A stretch of 64,000 nt of DNA. Origin: Lytechinus pictus. Lineage: Eukaryota > Echinodermata > Echinoidea > Temnopleuroida > Toxopneustidae. The stretch lies in NCBI RefSeq assembly GCF_037042905.1, contig NC_087254.1, positions 10,029,103-10,093,102 of the forward strand. The letters are read 5' to 3'. Position 1 is the stretch's first letter, and the number at the start of each line of letters is the position of its first letter. Shown here in pieces: positions 11,501 to 22,852 of the stretch. A model generated the notes under the pieces. The model ran no database searches and was not told the origin of the DNA. It was given only the letters and a program-made list of their open reading frames with translations. Both the position numbers and the translations under genes were made by a program.

Positions 11501-14023
11501 CAGGAGGATGAGTGGATTGGTGCTGATTAGAGATTGGGAGACATGTGCCCGGGAGGATGAGTGGATTGGCGCTGATTAGATATTGGGAGACATGTGCCTG
11601 GGAGGATGAATGGATTGGCGCTGATTAGAGATTGGGAGACATGTGCTTGGGAGGATGAGTGGATTGGTGCTGATTAGAGATTGGGAGACATGTGCCCGGG
11701 AGGATGAGTGGATTGGTGCTGATTAGAGATTGGGAGACATGTGCCTGGGAGGATGAGTGGATTGGTGCTGATTAGAGATTGGGAGACATGTGCCCGGGAG
11801 GATGAGTGGATTGGCGCTGATTAGAGATTGGGAGACATGTGCCCGGGAGGATGAGTGGATTGGCGCTGATTAGATATTGGGAGACATGTGCCTGGGAGGA
11901 TGAATGGATTGGCGCTGATTAGAGATTGGGAGACATGTGCTTGGGAGGATGAGTGGATTGGTGCTGATTAGAGATTGGGAGACATGTGCCCGGGAGGATG
12001 AGTGGATTGGCGCTGATTAGAGATTGGGAGACATGTGCCTGGGAGGATGAGTGGATTGGTGCTGATTAGAGATTGGGAGACATGTGCCCGGGAGGATGAG
12101 TGGATTGGCGCTGATTAGAGATTGGGAGACATGTGCCCTCTATGTTAGCTTTGGGAAAGGGCACTTCCAAACAACAAGGTCCAATCTGGACTACCATGAA
12201 AGTTATGCAAGTCCTCAAGAAAAATAAAAGACTGCCTTTCTCTAAGACTTTATTATGCCATAGGCTGGCTCTAATAAACGGCCTGGAAGAAAGCTCAATT
12301 CATTCACTTCTGTTTTATTTTTGCAAATAAAAATACTCGGAATACTAAACTGAGTGATTGCATATCAGAAAGCTACATATGGAGATTTTGTTCAGATTGA
12401 ATAATATGAATAACATAATTTACAAAAACTCTTTACAGGCTTTAAAGGAAACCAAAACCTAAGAAGAGTAGCAATCTTATTGGAAAAAGTAAAATGAGAG
12501 GAAAAATTTCAAAAAAGTTTCATCGAAATCGGTTATGAAATAAGCAAGTTATGGACGTTTAAAAAGTCTTGTTGTACATTCTATGGGTGTCCTCAAATTG
12601 GGAAACATGCTTCAAAATGGCTGATTTTGTGGACTCAACTCGTCATTTGTTTTGTACACAAATTTTCAGATTTTCCTCATTATCTTTCAACTTGCATCGT
12701 TCTGATCGAGCACAACATATGTCATGGGAAAATGTAATTCACACCACATATGTCAAGATCAGGAGGAGATAATGTGAAATATGTAAAATAAAGGGGAAAA
12801 TCTGAAAAATTGTGTAAAAAACAAATGAAGAGTTGTCCACACAATCAGCCATTTTGAAGCACGTTTGCAAATTTGAGGATCCCCACAGAAAGTACAATAC
12901 TTTTTAAACGTCCATAACTTGCTCATATCATAACCGATTTTGATGAAACTTTTTTTTAATTGTTCCTCTCATTTTACTCTTTCCAATAAGATTGCTTCTC
13001 TTATTAGGTTTTGGTTTCCTTTAAGTAGGAAGAGACATACCTTCAGTAACTCGTTAAGATCACTGACTTCTGATAATGTCAATGCTGCTATCTGATCAAC
13101 AAGTGACGAAATCTTTTCAGGATATTGTTTGGGTTCATTGTCCCTGCTAGGGGCTGGGATAGCTCCACTGCTGTACTGTCTTGTGCATGCTGTAACTTTT
13201 GGTGGATTGATAACTGGTCTTGATGAATGGTGAAGTCTTATCCTTGTAGTCACAGGAATTTGCACTTCATTTGCATGTCTAGACAATCTAAAAATATAAA
13301 CAGAACATATTGAGAGCTGGGGAATAATGAATTCAATTATGAGATTTGAGGTGTAAAAAATTGCATTTTTACAATTGGGAGCAATTTTAAGGGGTTGACA
13401 TGGACAAGGATATGCATCTGTAACGTTGGTGAAGAACAATGAGAAACAAGATGAAGGCGTAAACATCGCGCTAGTTTCCCCCATCTTTTCATATTTTTCT
13501 AGTTTTTAAAATGAATTGTTTAAAAATGAAATCAATATCTTAGAAATGTTGGAAGTGAAATTGTATCCCATTTACATGATTTACAGCTAACTTTAGATCT
13601 TTTAGAAGGAAAGTAGAAATCTCGGGGGCGAAAGTTTCAGTTTTTTTTTGTGGTACCCGCACATGAATGGGACGCAATCCCTGGCTCCGTGGAGAGTAAG
13701 CATATTTAAGTAAATGATTTTTACTCTCTAGAAGCCTCCTGGCTACCCCCACCAGGATAATGGCTCCGACCGTCGTCCGTGCAGCTCCAGTCATGCCGCG
13801 TTTCCCCCCATACCGGTATGACTTGACGACGGAGTAAGCCGACACCTAAACACACACCAGGGACCGAAGAAAAGTTAACGAGCAAACCAAAGTAAATTTA
13901 ACAATCATTTTTTTATAATAGCAAGATTCCACTAGATCAAATCAATACTTAAAATAAACATTACCTAATTCCGAAGGTAAGAAGACGAAAAATTGGTCTC
14001 AGATTTGAAGCAGGATTGTTCAT
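8543..14023 (-). CDS. MRPL12: Large ribosomal subunit protein L12, mitochondrial (bL12m)
   Basis: Complete gene, five exons on the minus strand: 14023-13965, 13287-13041, 11168-11091, 10112-9975, 8659-8543 (TGA). Phases join exactly, giving 212 residues (human protein about 198). Exon 1 encodes an Arg/hydrophobic amphipathic start ([19 protein letters not shown]), a mitochondrial presequence. Exon 2 adds more presequence and the N-terminal dimerisation helix ([19 protein letters not shown]). Exon 3 is the Ala/Pro hinge. Exons 4 and 5 are the L7/L12 C-terminal domain ([38 protein letters not shown]), which contacts translation factors. Known role: the multi-copy stalk of the mitoribosome; vertebrate MRPL12 also binds the mitochondrial RNA polymerase. 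It converges on PRKDC. Its introns have collected several transposons. Confidence 0.95.
9160..9345. repeat. Interspersed repeat, inverted relative at ~34730-34920
   Basis: GGTGACACGAGATATGCTCC, CGTCTCAAAACCTCTGAGGG and TTTTGGAGGTAAGGTTTTA are matched in reverse complement near 34750-34915 (GAGCATATGCCGTGTCACC, CCCTCTGAGATATTGAGACG). A poly-G run sits at one edge. Type unknown; lies in the last MRPL12 intron-3' region. Confidence 0.6.
9430..9900 (-). mobile_element. tRNA-derived SINE head split by a MITE
   Basis: Read on the minus strand, 9900-9883 gives an A-box (TGGCTGAGTGG) and 9503-9430 gives the remainder with a B-box (GGGGGTTCGATTCC). Removing 9508-9878 joins them at the normal tRNA spacing. 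The A-box resembles tRNA-Ser/Leu. Confidence 0.65.
9508..9878. mobile_element. MITE inserted in a SINE
   Basis: Inverted ends GCTTTTCACACTAC and AATGTGAAAGGC, with ATAT on both sides. Internally it repeats words such as GTGGGCTA and CCTTAGCCC in both orientations, so it can fold. Non-coding. Confidence 0.7.
10185..10405 (-). mobile_element. SINE fragment (body shared with copy at 61071)
   Basis: On the minus strand it reads TGTGCTGCACTCAACCCAGG, then GAATGGTTACCCGGCAGGA. This matches the body of the SINE at 61071-61395 (TGTGCTGCACTCGACCCAGG, GGGTACCGGCAGGA). The tRNA-like head is missing; the 3' part differs and ends in ATT-rich sequence. Confidence 0.65.
11350..12192. mobile_element. Foldback element with internal 49-bp minisatellite
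   Basis: 843 bp with about 105-bp inverted ends: left starts AGTCCAGATTGGACCTTG, right ends CAAGGTCCAATCTGGACT. ACCATGAAAGT (11 bp) directly flanks both sides (11339-11349, 12193-12203), a target-site duplication. The interior is about 13 tandem 49-bp units (GAGTGGATTGG, GCTGATTAGAGATTGGG, AGACATGTGCCCGGGAGGAT), and the unit also forms the inner part of the terminal repeats. It lies in an MRPL12 intron and is non-coding. Confidence 0.9.
12446..13020. mobile_element. Long-arm palindromic MITE, TTAA target, family T2
   Basis: Starts AGGAAACCAAAACCTAA and ends TTAGGTTTTGGTTTCCT. TTAA flanks both sides (12442-12445, 13021-13024). The complementarity continues almost to the centre (CATAACTTGCTCATATC, GCCATTTTGAAGC and their inverses), so it would form a hairpin of about 270 bp. 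It ends 20 bases before the MRPL12 exon 2 splice donor. Confidence 0.9.
13730..13850. other. GC-rich island inside MRPL12 intron 1, possible small exon
   Basis: About 120 bp of GC-rich sequence in AT-rich DNA. On minus it is bounded by TTTAG and has an open frame ([16 protein letters not shown], then [16 protein letters not shown]). On plus, an ATG opens 24 codons ([20 protein letters not shown]) to a GTAAGC donor. Neither is recognised. Joining the minus version to MRPL12 exon 1 gives an in-frame stop, so it is not a normal MRPL12 exon. Confidence 0.3.
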
Positions 14024-15380
14024 GTTTACGGGATTTCGAGGAAATTCGCTTACACAATTCGGAAAGACAGACAGCACGAACCATGCGTAAAACAACTGTC
14101 GATAGAGGGCGCACATCTACATAGGCTCTGCATCTGGAGATTCGGAAGGAGAATAATACAAATAATAACTCGTATTACAATATCTCTCGATGATCCGGAT
14201 ATACTTTCCTTTGTTTTGATTGGTTGATGAGAAGCAAGACCGCCTGAAAAATAATTGTTGAACAAATTTAATATCTTTGCAATATTGTCAACCGAGTTGA
14301 ATTTGGGAATTAGACCCGGAATTAGATTCATAACTCTATATTCCGTTAGCTCGTACATAACACAGCATAAACCTAAAAACGTTGACAAAAAAATGTTTAT
14401 AAATTAATGTGATGGCAAATGTTGGCCTAAGCCTGTCAGCAGAAAGATAGATTTCATTTTTTTCTTCATTTATTCATAGCCCTTTCAGCAAAGCTGAATT
14501 TCAAAATGCTCCATTTACATAAATAAACAGATGCATTTAAAAGCAATATGAAATAAGTGTAATATAAAAAGAAGAAAAAACAAGTATAGAAAAAGTAAAC
14601 GATGTAAACACATGCGGCACAATATAACAACGATGCATTGAAAAAAAAACCGTCAAAAATGGAGAGTAGGCCTAAAACTTAAAAAAAAATCAAAGATGAA
14701 TATGAAGAGAATAACATGAGACCTGAAATTTCATTTAACAAATCGAAACTAATAATAGCACACAAATCAATTAGACATTACGCTGCAGATTTATGGAATA
14801 ACTTCTCACCTGGCATTAAGTTATGCTCTACACTACTATACCCCCGCACCTGCACTTGCATCTTTAACTTTATCATTTGATTTTTTCTTTCCTTATCTAC
14901 TTTTATGGTAATATTCCTGTTATTTTGTGCAATAAACCCTAAAAGATAAGTTTCTTTTATTGCACTGTTTGTCTGGTTTTCTTTCCCATTTCCTTTCGAG
15001 GCCTCCATCAATTTCGAGCTATATATAAGATGGAAGTGTCCCACATTTCAAAATGTATGATGTCGATATATCAGGTATAATTATATTTCAATTAAAATGT
15101 ATGCATATAATTATGCATAATGCATGCCATTTGCTTATTAGGTGCCGCGGAAGCGGGGGGGGGGGGCTTCAACTCCCACTTTTTTTCTAAAACCGTGTAC
15201 AAAAACGTAAAAATGACCATAGGATTGTGATTTGTTGCATGGTCAGCCCCCCCCCCCACTTTGAAAACCTTTCCGCGGCCCCTAGCGCTGCTTATTGTTA
15301 TGTTATGCTGAGAAAAAAATTACACTTGTATTACTTAATTTTGTTATTGGAATGTGGAAATAAATAAATCAAATCAATTA
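14024..15380. other. MRPL12 upstream region and intergenic DNA
   Basis: The first few hundred bases should hold the MRPL12 promoter, which would fire leftward. No TATA box or initiator could be assigned with confidence. The rest is AT-rich, with C/G homopolymers near 15159-15167 and 15247-15258. Short frames here look accidental. Confidence 0.4.
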
Positions 15381-15737
15381 TGGAAGAGCCGTGGTGTAGT
15401 GGTTCTGACTCTCGCCTTGTAAACAGAGGGTCGTGTGTTCGAATCCCACCGCGGCCTAGCGTCCTTTGGCAAGGCGTTAATCCACACTTTGCCACTCTCG
15501 ACCCAGGTGCTAAATGGGTAACCGGTAGGATGCGAAAGATATTGTATGTTTGAATTTGCCAGCGCCATAATGAAGCTGCGATTAATGCAAGGAATGCTCC
15601 CCAGGGAGTGGAAATTGTGCACTTTTCGTGCGGGATTGAAATGAATCCAATGACCGGGGTAATAATAAGCTGTAACGCGCTTTGAGCCATTCTGGGAAAA
15701 GCGCTATATAAAAATTGGCTATTATTATTATTATTAT
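15381..15737 (+). mobile_element. tRNA-derived SINE with ATT tail
   Basis: The head has an A-box (TGGTGTAGTGG) and a B-box (GTGTTCGAATCCC) as in tRNAs. The body reads CTCGACCCAGGTGCTAAATG, GGTAACCGGTAGGA and GCGCTATATAAAAATTGGCT, then ATTATTATT. It carries its own pol III promoter. Related copies: 61071-61395 (+), 10185-10405 (-), 41205-41305 (-). It is a SINE rather than a functional tRNA gene because the 3' acceptor end is replaced by the SINE body. Confidence 0.85.
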
Positions 15738-15879
15738 GCGGTTTTACGTTTGCAATTCGATATCCGAATTAAAAAAAAAAAAATTTATAGTAAGATACAC
15801 ATCCTGTTCACGATTACAAAAAAAGTACTCATATGAGGAATTTAAGCTCGCGTTATGCGTGCGACTTTTTTAAAACTGG

Positions 15880-16046
15880 GCGTTGTGGCGTACGCCTGTT
15901 AAGCTGTGGGGAAGTTACAAATTGATGAAGAGGTTCGAGCCCTGGTCACGTCTTTCGGACGGTGACGTTAAAGGTCGGTCCCAGACGTAAATAATCATAT
16001 CTGATTGATACACGACTGACAAAACTCAAATACACACACACACACC
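15880..16046 (+). mobile_element. Second tRNA-like SINE family (S2), copy 1
   Basis: CGTTGTGGCGTACGCCTGT resembles an A-box and GAGGTTCGAGCCC a B-box. The body has GGTCGGTCCCAGACG and AATCATATCTGATTGATAC, then a CA-rich tail. Copies at 21222-21330, 22610-22690 (body only) and 22695-22850 share these blocks. Confidence 0.65.
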
Positions 16047-17379
16047 GTCGGACTTTTTTTTTGCGAAATAAGTATTCTCTTCCGTGAATTCCCACATTCA
16101 TTCCTTGAAATATCCCCCTTTTCAGGACAATAGATCTATATATCAATATTTTCTATGCTTTAATTTTATGCGCATTATAAGATTGTTTCGTTAGATATGA
16201 TCTTAATCGCCGGGGAAAAAATATCCTCTTCATAATGTACCTACATGTTTAACATTTATGCCTCCTTTCTGGTCAGTATATATTAACAATAATTCAGCTT
16301 GTGCTTTATGCATGCATTGATTATTTATTGAGATGCACATCTTGTTCTAAAAAAAAAACGTGCTTAAAATGGTTCGTGCCATGCACATCGGGTTGTCGGT
16401 TCGGACAATCGCATAATACCCGACTATTCTGTTACAATTTTCACAAAACATCGGGTAAACCGGACCTGACGGTTTCGGGAATCGAGGATGCCCTTTTCTC
16501 GAATGGTCGGGTAAACTGATCGAACCCGAGGTCTTCGGAAATTTAGGGGGTCTTTTTCTCAAATGGTCGGATCTCGCACAGTACAGTGGCAGCATCAAGA
16601 TTTTTAAACTAGAAAGGCAATTGGGGCAAATGGACAATTTTTTTTTTTTTTTTGGGGGGGGGGCAAATTAAGGCGGACACAAATTTTTTGCCCGTTTCAC
16701 AAAATCGAGCGCGAAACGCGAGCTAAAAAATTTAATACAGGCCCTACTGACTTGAAAAAGAGACCTGATACTATTTGCAGTGACTTGTGAAAATGATATC
16801 TCACCTATAATGCGAGGGCGAAGCGCGAGCTGAAAGTTTTGTTTATATCCTGAGGTAATATCTGGACGTTCTCAGCACTTTTTGTAACCATGAACGGGAT
16901 CGATTGTCTAAACAATTGAAGCGAGCTTGAAGCGAAAGTTCCAAAATTTGAATAGTGAAAATGCTGTTTTTGAGCCCTTTTGCAGCTTGAGTAGGGTGCT
17001 TGCATTTACTATACATTTTTTTTCAGTTTAAAAAAATTCTTTTGGGGCAATAATGCCACCTGGTATATACCGCTCAGAAAAAATGATAAACTGTCGAGCA
17101 CACGGGGCTGTTGAACTTTGTCGGTAAATGTCAATTTAACTGTACACTTTTATCGGTAAATTGTGACTTTTACGCAATGCGACTTTTAGAGCTCTCTGAA
17201 CATGGACTGGGCTGACCAGGGACAGGAAAAAGATAGAGAACAACTTTTAGGTAATACAATTAGGCCTATAACAAAAAAAAATTCGCTCGCGCTACGCGCT
17301 CGCATCAATTTTTTTAGTTGGGTAGTACTGGGTACCTAAGATAAATGTTTAGTTTTCAGGTTGAAATATCAAAAATTTT

Positions 17380-18016
17380 CAGCTCGCACTTCGCGCTCGC
17401 GTCAATTAATAATTTAGAAACCAATTTGTTCATTGTTACTAAAGTGCTTAGAATATCCAGTTCTTAAGTCAGAATATCAAAAGTTTTAGCTCGCGCTTAG
17501 CGCCCGCACGACTGTTTAGATACCCATCTTATAAAACTGCTTAGAATGTCTCGTGTCCAGTTAGGAATATCAACATTTTTAGCTCGCGCTTCGCGCTCGC
17601 ATAATTTATTAAGGAAGATACCCATCCTATTCTTAGTTAAGTGCACAAAATGTATCGTTTTAGGTCTAAATTTTTAGAAAATTTCAGCTCGCGCTTCGCG
17701 CTCGCATCAATTAATTATTCAGTTAGAAACCAATTTGTTCATGGTTACTAAAAGTGCTTAGAATATCCAGATCTTAAGTTGGAATATCAAAAGTTTTAGC
17801 TCGCGCTTTGCGCCCGCACGACTCTTTAGATACCCATCTTATAAAACTGCTTAGAATGTCTAGTGTCCAGTTAGGAATATCAAAATTTTTAGCTCGCGCT
17901 TCGCGCTCGCATAATTTATTAAGGAAGATACCCATCCTATTCATAGTTAAGTGCATAAAAATGTATCGTTTTAGGTCTAGATTTTTAAAAAATTTCAGCT
18001 CGCGCTTTGCGCTCGC
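17380..18016. repeat. 309-bp higher-order repeat, two copies
   Basis: GCTCGC cores at about 17386, 17493, 17584, 17693, 17802, 17893 and 18000 are spaced about 108, 91, 109, 109, 91 and 107 bp. The three subunits of the first 309 bp match the three of the next 309 bp far better than they match each other (for example GCCCGCACGACT in the second subunit of both). This is higher-order satellite organisation. Confidence 0.85.
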
Positions 18017-18019
18017 AAT

Positions 18020-18960
18020 TATTATTTTTAATATAATTTTAGTGTAAATTGTTAGGCACGTGCAATTGAAAGTGAAGACTTTTTGGGGGTGCATGGGGCT
18101 TGTCAAATTTTTGTAAACAAAATGTCCCCCTTGAAAATCCTGAATCTGCCCCTGGGTTGGATATAGATGAGAACTGTTCGTCGGACGTCAGTAATCGGTA
18201 CTGATATCTGTCGGGTAAAGGCCTAGCTATACCCCTGCTTACACATTCCTCTGGCTATTACCGTCCCCCCTTTCTATCCTATGTACCTGATCCCTTCGTC
18301 CGCCTATCTATCTTTACAAATTTCAATTCCCTCAACCTTCTGACATTCCTGCCAGTGAGTGAGTGATTTTCCCCATATCTAGTGATATATCATGTTACTG
18401 TCGCATATATTTTCACGTTCATATTTATTTTTTTTATGAGTGAATGGATGCATTTATTTTTGTTTTAACTGTGTATATGGAAATAAAACAAATGCAAATC
18501 AATACATGAATACAACTGATTTCAATGTCAAATACCTCTTTTATAACGTCTCCGAATGAGCAGGATTGGGAACATAATGTAAACACATTCAAAGAGGAAT
18601 AAAAGAAGTATTTTAATATAAACATTGCAATTACCACTTGATTAGAAATATATCGATCACGATCCAATACATTTCGTTTCTGGAATAATATACAAAAAAA
18701 TAATAATTTCGACAATAAAGTGCAATCGCCCGATAGCAAATATCAGTATAGTAGCAAGATCCCAACTGTTTTATTGGGCATCCGCTGGGTAACCTTTCCC
18801 ACCTTCAGTGCCACTTCCAGACCTACACATCCAAACGTGTAGGGGGGGGGGTTGCAAAATGCAGGGCAACGAGGACTACGAGGTGCCCAAATATCCTCGT
18901 GTATTGGTAAGATGACCGTATGTATAATTTCTGCAAGTTTCATATCATGTAAAAAGGCTA
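18020..18960. other. Non-coding gap within the repeat array
   Basis: AT-rich DNA without a recognisable core repeat or gene. Short frames (for example minus 18434-18739) lack family features. Confidence 0.45.
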
Positions 18961-19165
18961 AATAATAATTAAAAAAAATGTTCGCTCGCTTCGCTCGCTC
19001 GAAAATTAAAAACTGTGAAGTTGATATTTGGGCAATGATTATCAGCCCCCCCTTGAAAAATTGTGCCTATTCGTCCATGCCTACTACCCCCCCCCCCGCC
19101 CCAACTTGCTCAGCATTTTTGTCGCTTGCCCCCCCCCCCCCCCTGACGAAATATGCCAGGTACGC
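18961..19165. repeat. Repeat related to the MITE at 63109
   Basis: TTCGCTCGCTTCGCTCGCTCG followed by C-runs and ending near GGTACGCCACTGCCCC. The GTACGCCACTG end and the TTCGCTCGCTCGC block both recur in the element at 63109-63388, so this is probably a diverged fragment of the same family. Confidence 0.45.
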
Positions 19166-19265
19166 CACTGCCCCGTTCAGGTCTAAATCGCATAAAACTT
19201 AACCGCAGGCTTCGCGCTCGTATAGTGTTTATTTTGACATGTCCGGAATTCTGGTAGGAATGTCA

Positions 19266-19269
<4 letters not shown>

Positions 19270-19303
<34 letters not shown>
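19270..19303. repeat. (TA)n microsatellite
   Basis: Uninterrupted TA dinucleotides for about 34 bases. Confidence 0.9.
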
Positions 19304-19306
<3 letters not shown>

Positions 19307-19449
19307 TTGCGCTAATTCACGCACGCATCATGCAGTTGAATTAACTATACAAATACCCACCCTGATCATTGTTACAAAATAATGCTGAGAAAGTCAAGTT
19401 TTCCAGGTCGGAATATTAAAAAAAATAAACTCGATCGCCCTTCGGGCCT

Positions 19450-20600
19450 GCATTATTTGATTCATGAGATATGCCTACAAACAGTCCTCACCAACGGTTA
19501 CACTCAAAGCCCCTGTATGGCATCACAGGTGATACGCTCAACTGGATCATGTCATTCCTTACCAACAGATGACAAGCTGTGGTAGTTAATGGAACCATGT
19601 CACAATGGAACAGTGTCACTTCTGGAGTGCCGCAAGGCTCTGTGATCGGCCCGACTCTCTTTCTATTATTCATAAATGACATCCAAGATCAGATAAGGTC
19701 AAGTATGATGCTATTTGCTGATGACTGTGTTATTTATAGAGAGATTTCCAAAAGTACGGATCATCACAATCTTCGATCAACAGGATCTCCAGCAACTATA
19801 TCCAATTGGTATTCAACTTGGTTGATGAATTCAATGTGAAGAAGTATGCAGTTCTATCAATAACTCGAAAACGTGCATGTGCCTGGCTTCTATAATTACT
19901 CTCTCTGCAATCGATCTTATACCAAGAGTAAGTGGATACAAATACCTAGGTGTGACGATCACTGCTGATTTACGTTGGAATAAGCCTTGGCAGAACATCA
20001 GACTCAAAGCAAATCGTACTTTAGGACTAGAAGGACACTGCATGTCACCATGTATGAAAGAGGTGAAAGCCACAGCCTACACCGGAGCCTACATTGGTCC
20101 GTCCACAATTGGAATATGCATCAGAGGCATGGAACCCGCATACAGCTACAATAATATTGTTAGCTCAATTGAAAAAGAGTGTAAAGATCAGCCTCTCGCT
20201 TTGTACACGGTGACTAGCTACAGGTCCTCAACATCTTCCTCAGTCCTTGTGTCTGCACTCGGATGGGATAGTCTCTATACACGCCGTCTAAGCTTCTTGC
20301 TCAGTGTACCCTTTTCCATAAAATTCATCATCTTATCTAGTTGTTGTACCTTTTCCTCCTACCATCGGTCCTGCCACATACATCGGACGACATGATCACA
20401 GCCTTAAATATGCTATACCGAAAGCAACCACTGATGCATACAAGTTCTCTTTCTTCCCACGTACTGTCAAAATTTGGAATCACCTATATACCAGGACCTG
20501 TTGTAATAGGAACAAACCCAGCTGTATTTAGAGAGAATGCACTGCCATTCATCCGCGCGATGCAGCCTCCTGTTGGGTCTCTTATGCTGTAACCCAAGAG
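19450..20600 (+). pseudogene. Non-LTR retrotransposon reverse transcriptase fragment (Jockey/CR1-like)
   Basis: Broken over several frames. 19579-19839 carries RT motifs SGVPQGSVIGPTLFLLFIND and LFADDCVIY, where FADD is the catalytic pair. Then come YKYLGVTITADLRWNK (a post-catalytic block, about 19935-19985) and, in another frame, the typical LINE end (KFSFFPRTVKIWNHL, about 20445-20490). The 5' part, including the endonuclease, is absent. Frameshifts and stops show that it is dead. Inserted in the GCTCGC array. Confidence 0.85.
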
Positions 20601-20639
20601 GCAGTTTTTACTTGCACGGTGCACATTCACTTTTAATGT

Positions 20640-21220
20640 ATATAAGTGAAATGTCAAATTACCTCACCATGGCACCCCGCAGTCGATACACAGAATGTTC
20701 TCGTCCCGGGATAGCTTTCAAGCTGTTGAAAGGGATTACTCTTCAAGGTTCAAGTCCCAACAGCCACCTTTTCAGGTCAGTGTATTAAGAATTTCAGCTT
20801 GCGCTTCGCGCGCGCTCACAATAATTGTTCCGTTGGATACGCATCTTGATCATAATTACAATGTTGCTCAGAATGTTCACTTTTCAGGTCTGAATATATG
20901 AAATATCCAAATAGTTGACCTCACACTTCGCGCTCGCATCATATAGGTTTAATTAGATATCTTATCTTGTTTTAAAAATGAAGTTAAGATGTACTTAAAA
21001 CTTCAGTGTTAAGTTAATACGAACCCACCAAAATACCAACAAAAGTCAGCTATAGCGGCCGATCGGGGAAAATGTGGATAAAAATATTTTTTTCGACCTC
21101 ATCCCAACCATATTGGCACAAACTGCATGGATCAACCCTGAATATCATGGAAGTTATTGCCATTTTTTTTAAATTCATATGACTATTCACATGAATCGTT
21201 TGGACGGACGAAACACAAGA
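20640..21220. other. Array remnants, no gene
   Basis: Two eroded GCTCGC cores (about 20795 and 20925) with the usual GAATGTTCACTTTTCAGGTC linker, otherwise featureless. Confidence 0.5.
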
Positions 21221-21221
21221 G

Positions 21222-21330
21222 ATATTACTAGGCGCTGTGGTGTGCGCATGCAATCTGCATGCTGTACACGCCGGGGAATTAAGTTACGAACTGATACAGA
21301 GGTTCGCGGTTCGAGCCCCGGTTATGTATT
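21222..21330 (+). mobile_element. S2 SINE head fragment
   Basis: GGCGCTGTGGTGTGCGCATGC, GAATTAAGTTACGAACTGAT and GGTTCGAGCCCCGG match the tRNA-like head of the S2 family; the body is missing. Confidence 0.55.
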
Positions 21331-22262
21331 TTGTTTGTTTGTTTTATTTATTTTAATACGGTTAAAAAACTTGCTATCAGCCGACAACTAGGCCGCGTTT
21401 TTCAGCAAGTCCGTAAAAACAAATGTTACAAAATATACAAAACAACAAAACAAATTTATACATTTTTTTAATAATAGCATTAATAATAATAATAATAATT
21501 AATTACACGCACATATACACATAAACACACACACCACGCAATACATACGCAAGAAATGCGGCATCTCAATGTGCTTAAAACACCATGGGAAATACGTCAG
21601 GGGAGTGTTTCATCAACATTTTCATCCGACAAGTTGTCAGATCTGACATCTTTCTCTGATGTTGATTGGCTGAGAGGGGGGGGCAGGGGGGGCGATTGCC
21701 CCACCAATGAAAATATTGGGGGGGGGCAAACATATCCTTTTGCCCCCCCAATAATTCCGGATATGCATTAAAAAAAAAATTGTAATGTTCAGCAAGCGAG
21801 ATTGAGATACACAACTCGTTCTTTATTTAAAATCGTGCTCAAAATGTCCGCTTTTCAGATTGGAATATAAAAATTTTCAGCTCGCGCTTCGCGCTCGCAT
21901 CATTTCTGTAGCAAAAACCCATACTTTTCATGATTAAATTGGTGAATGTAAATGTCCCATTTTCAGTTCTAAGCCTCAAAAGAACTGCTTCAATTTGCAA
22001 TCATCTTTTCTTGGATATATAGCTTGTTCTTTATCAAAAACGTCCAGTAAACTGTCATTTTTTCAGATCGAAATATCAAAATTTTCAGCTCGCGCTTCGC
22101 GCTCGCATCTATTCTCTTTTAGATACAAATCTTAATCATTGGTACCAAAAATGCTTAGAATATCAAGTTTTCAGCTCAGAATATAAAGAAATTTGAGCTC
22201 ACTCTCGGCACTCGTACTATCTGTGTAGTGAGATACGTGTCTGTGTCTCATGAGTCATACAT

Positions 22263-22313
22263 ATATATAGATATATACATATATATGTGTGTGTGTGTGT
22301 GTGTGTATATATA

Positions 22314-22375
<62 letters not shown>
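22263..22375. repeat. (TA)n/(TG)n microsatellite
   Basis: Alternating AT and TG dinucleotide runs. The Cys/Val- and Thr/His-rich translations across it are artefacts of the repeat. Confidence 0.95.
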
Positions 22376-22381
<6 letters not shown>

Positions 22382-22609
22382 TGTACGATCGAGCGCCTTT
22401 GGAACGTTAATGATTTCGCCCCCCAATCTGAAAAATGGATCGACGCCCCTGCTGAGAGGTACTGTTTCTATGGTAACTGTCGGATAAAATGGGACTTGTC
22501 ACTTGTCGGATAAAATGTCCGACAAGTCCTTTCATGAAACGCCCCCCTGATATGCCTCTAATACTTCATTCCCTAGTCAGTTAAGGAAGTACATTAAAAA
22601 TCGGATTAT

Positions 22610-22850
22610 GACGTAAAATGTCGGTCCCAGACGCGTAAATAATCATATCTGATTGATACACGTATGTAAAAACTCCAATACACCAACAAACACACACACC
22701 CTCGTTGTGGTAGTGTGCGCCTGTAGGCCTACTCCAAGCTACACTGGGAAATTACGAACTGATGCAGAGGTTGGAGCTTTGAGCCCCGCGGTAATACGTA
22801 CTTCGGGTCGGTCCAGACGTAAATATGATCGTATCTGATTGATACGGCTT
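22610..22850 (+). mobile_element. S2 SINE copies 3 and 4, in tandem
   Basis: 22618-22690 is an S2 body (GTCGGTCCCAGACG, AATCATATCTGATTGATAC). 22695-22850 is a nearly full copy (GTTGTGGTAGTGTGCGCCTG, GAGGTTGGAGC, GGTCGGTCCAGACG, TCGTATCTGATTGATAC). Two heads or bodies in tandem suggest insertion of one copy into the tail of another. Confidence 0.6.
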
Positions 22851-22852
22851 AA

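Noticed and set aside
11400-12140. CRISPR-like array of regularly spaced repeats
   Set aside because: Units are contiguous without unique spacers and lie in a transposon in animal DNA.
15381-15460. Functional tRNA gene
   Set aside because: A- and B-boxes are present, but the acceptor stem is not closed and a SINE body with ATT tail follows; sister copies exist.
22217-22513. Cys/Val-rich and Thr/His-rich open frames
   Set aside because: Pure translation of the (TG)n/(TA)n microsatellite.
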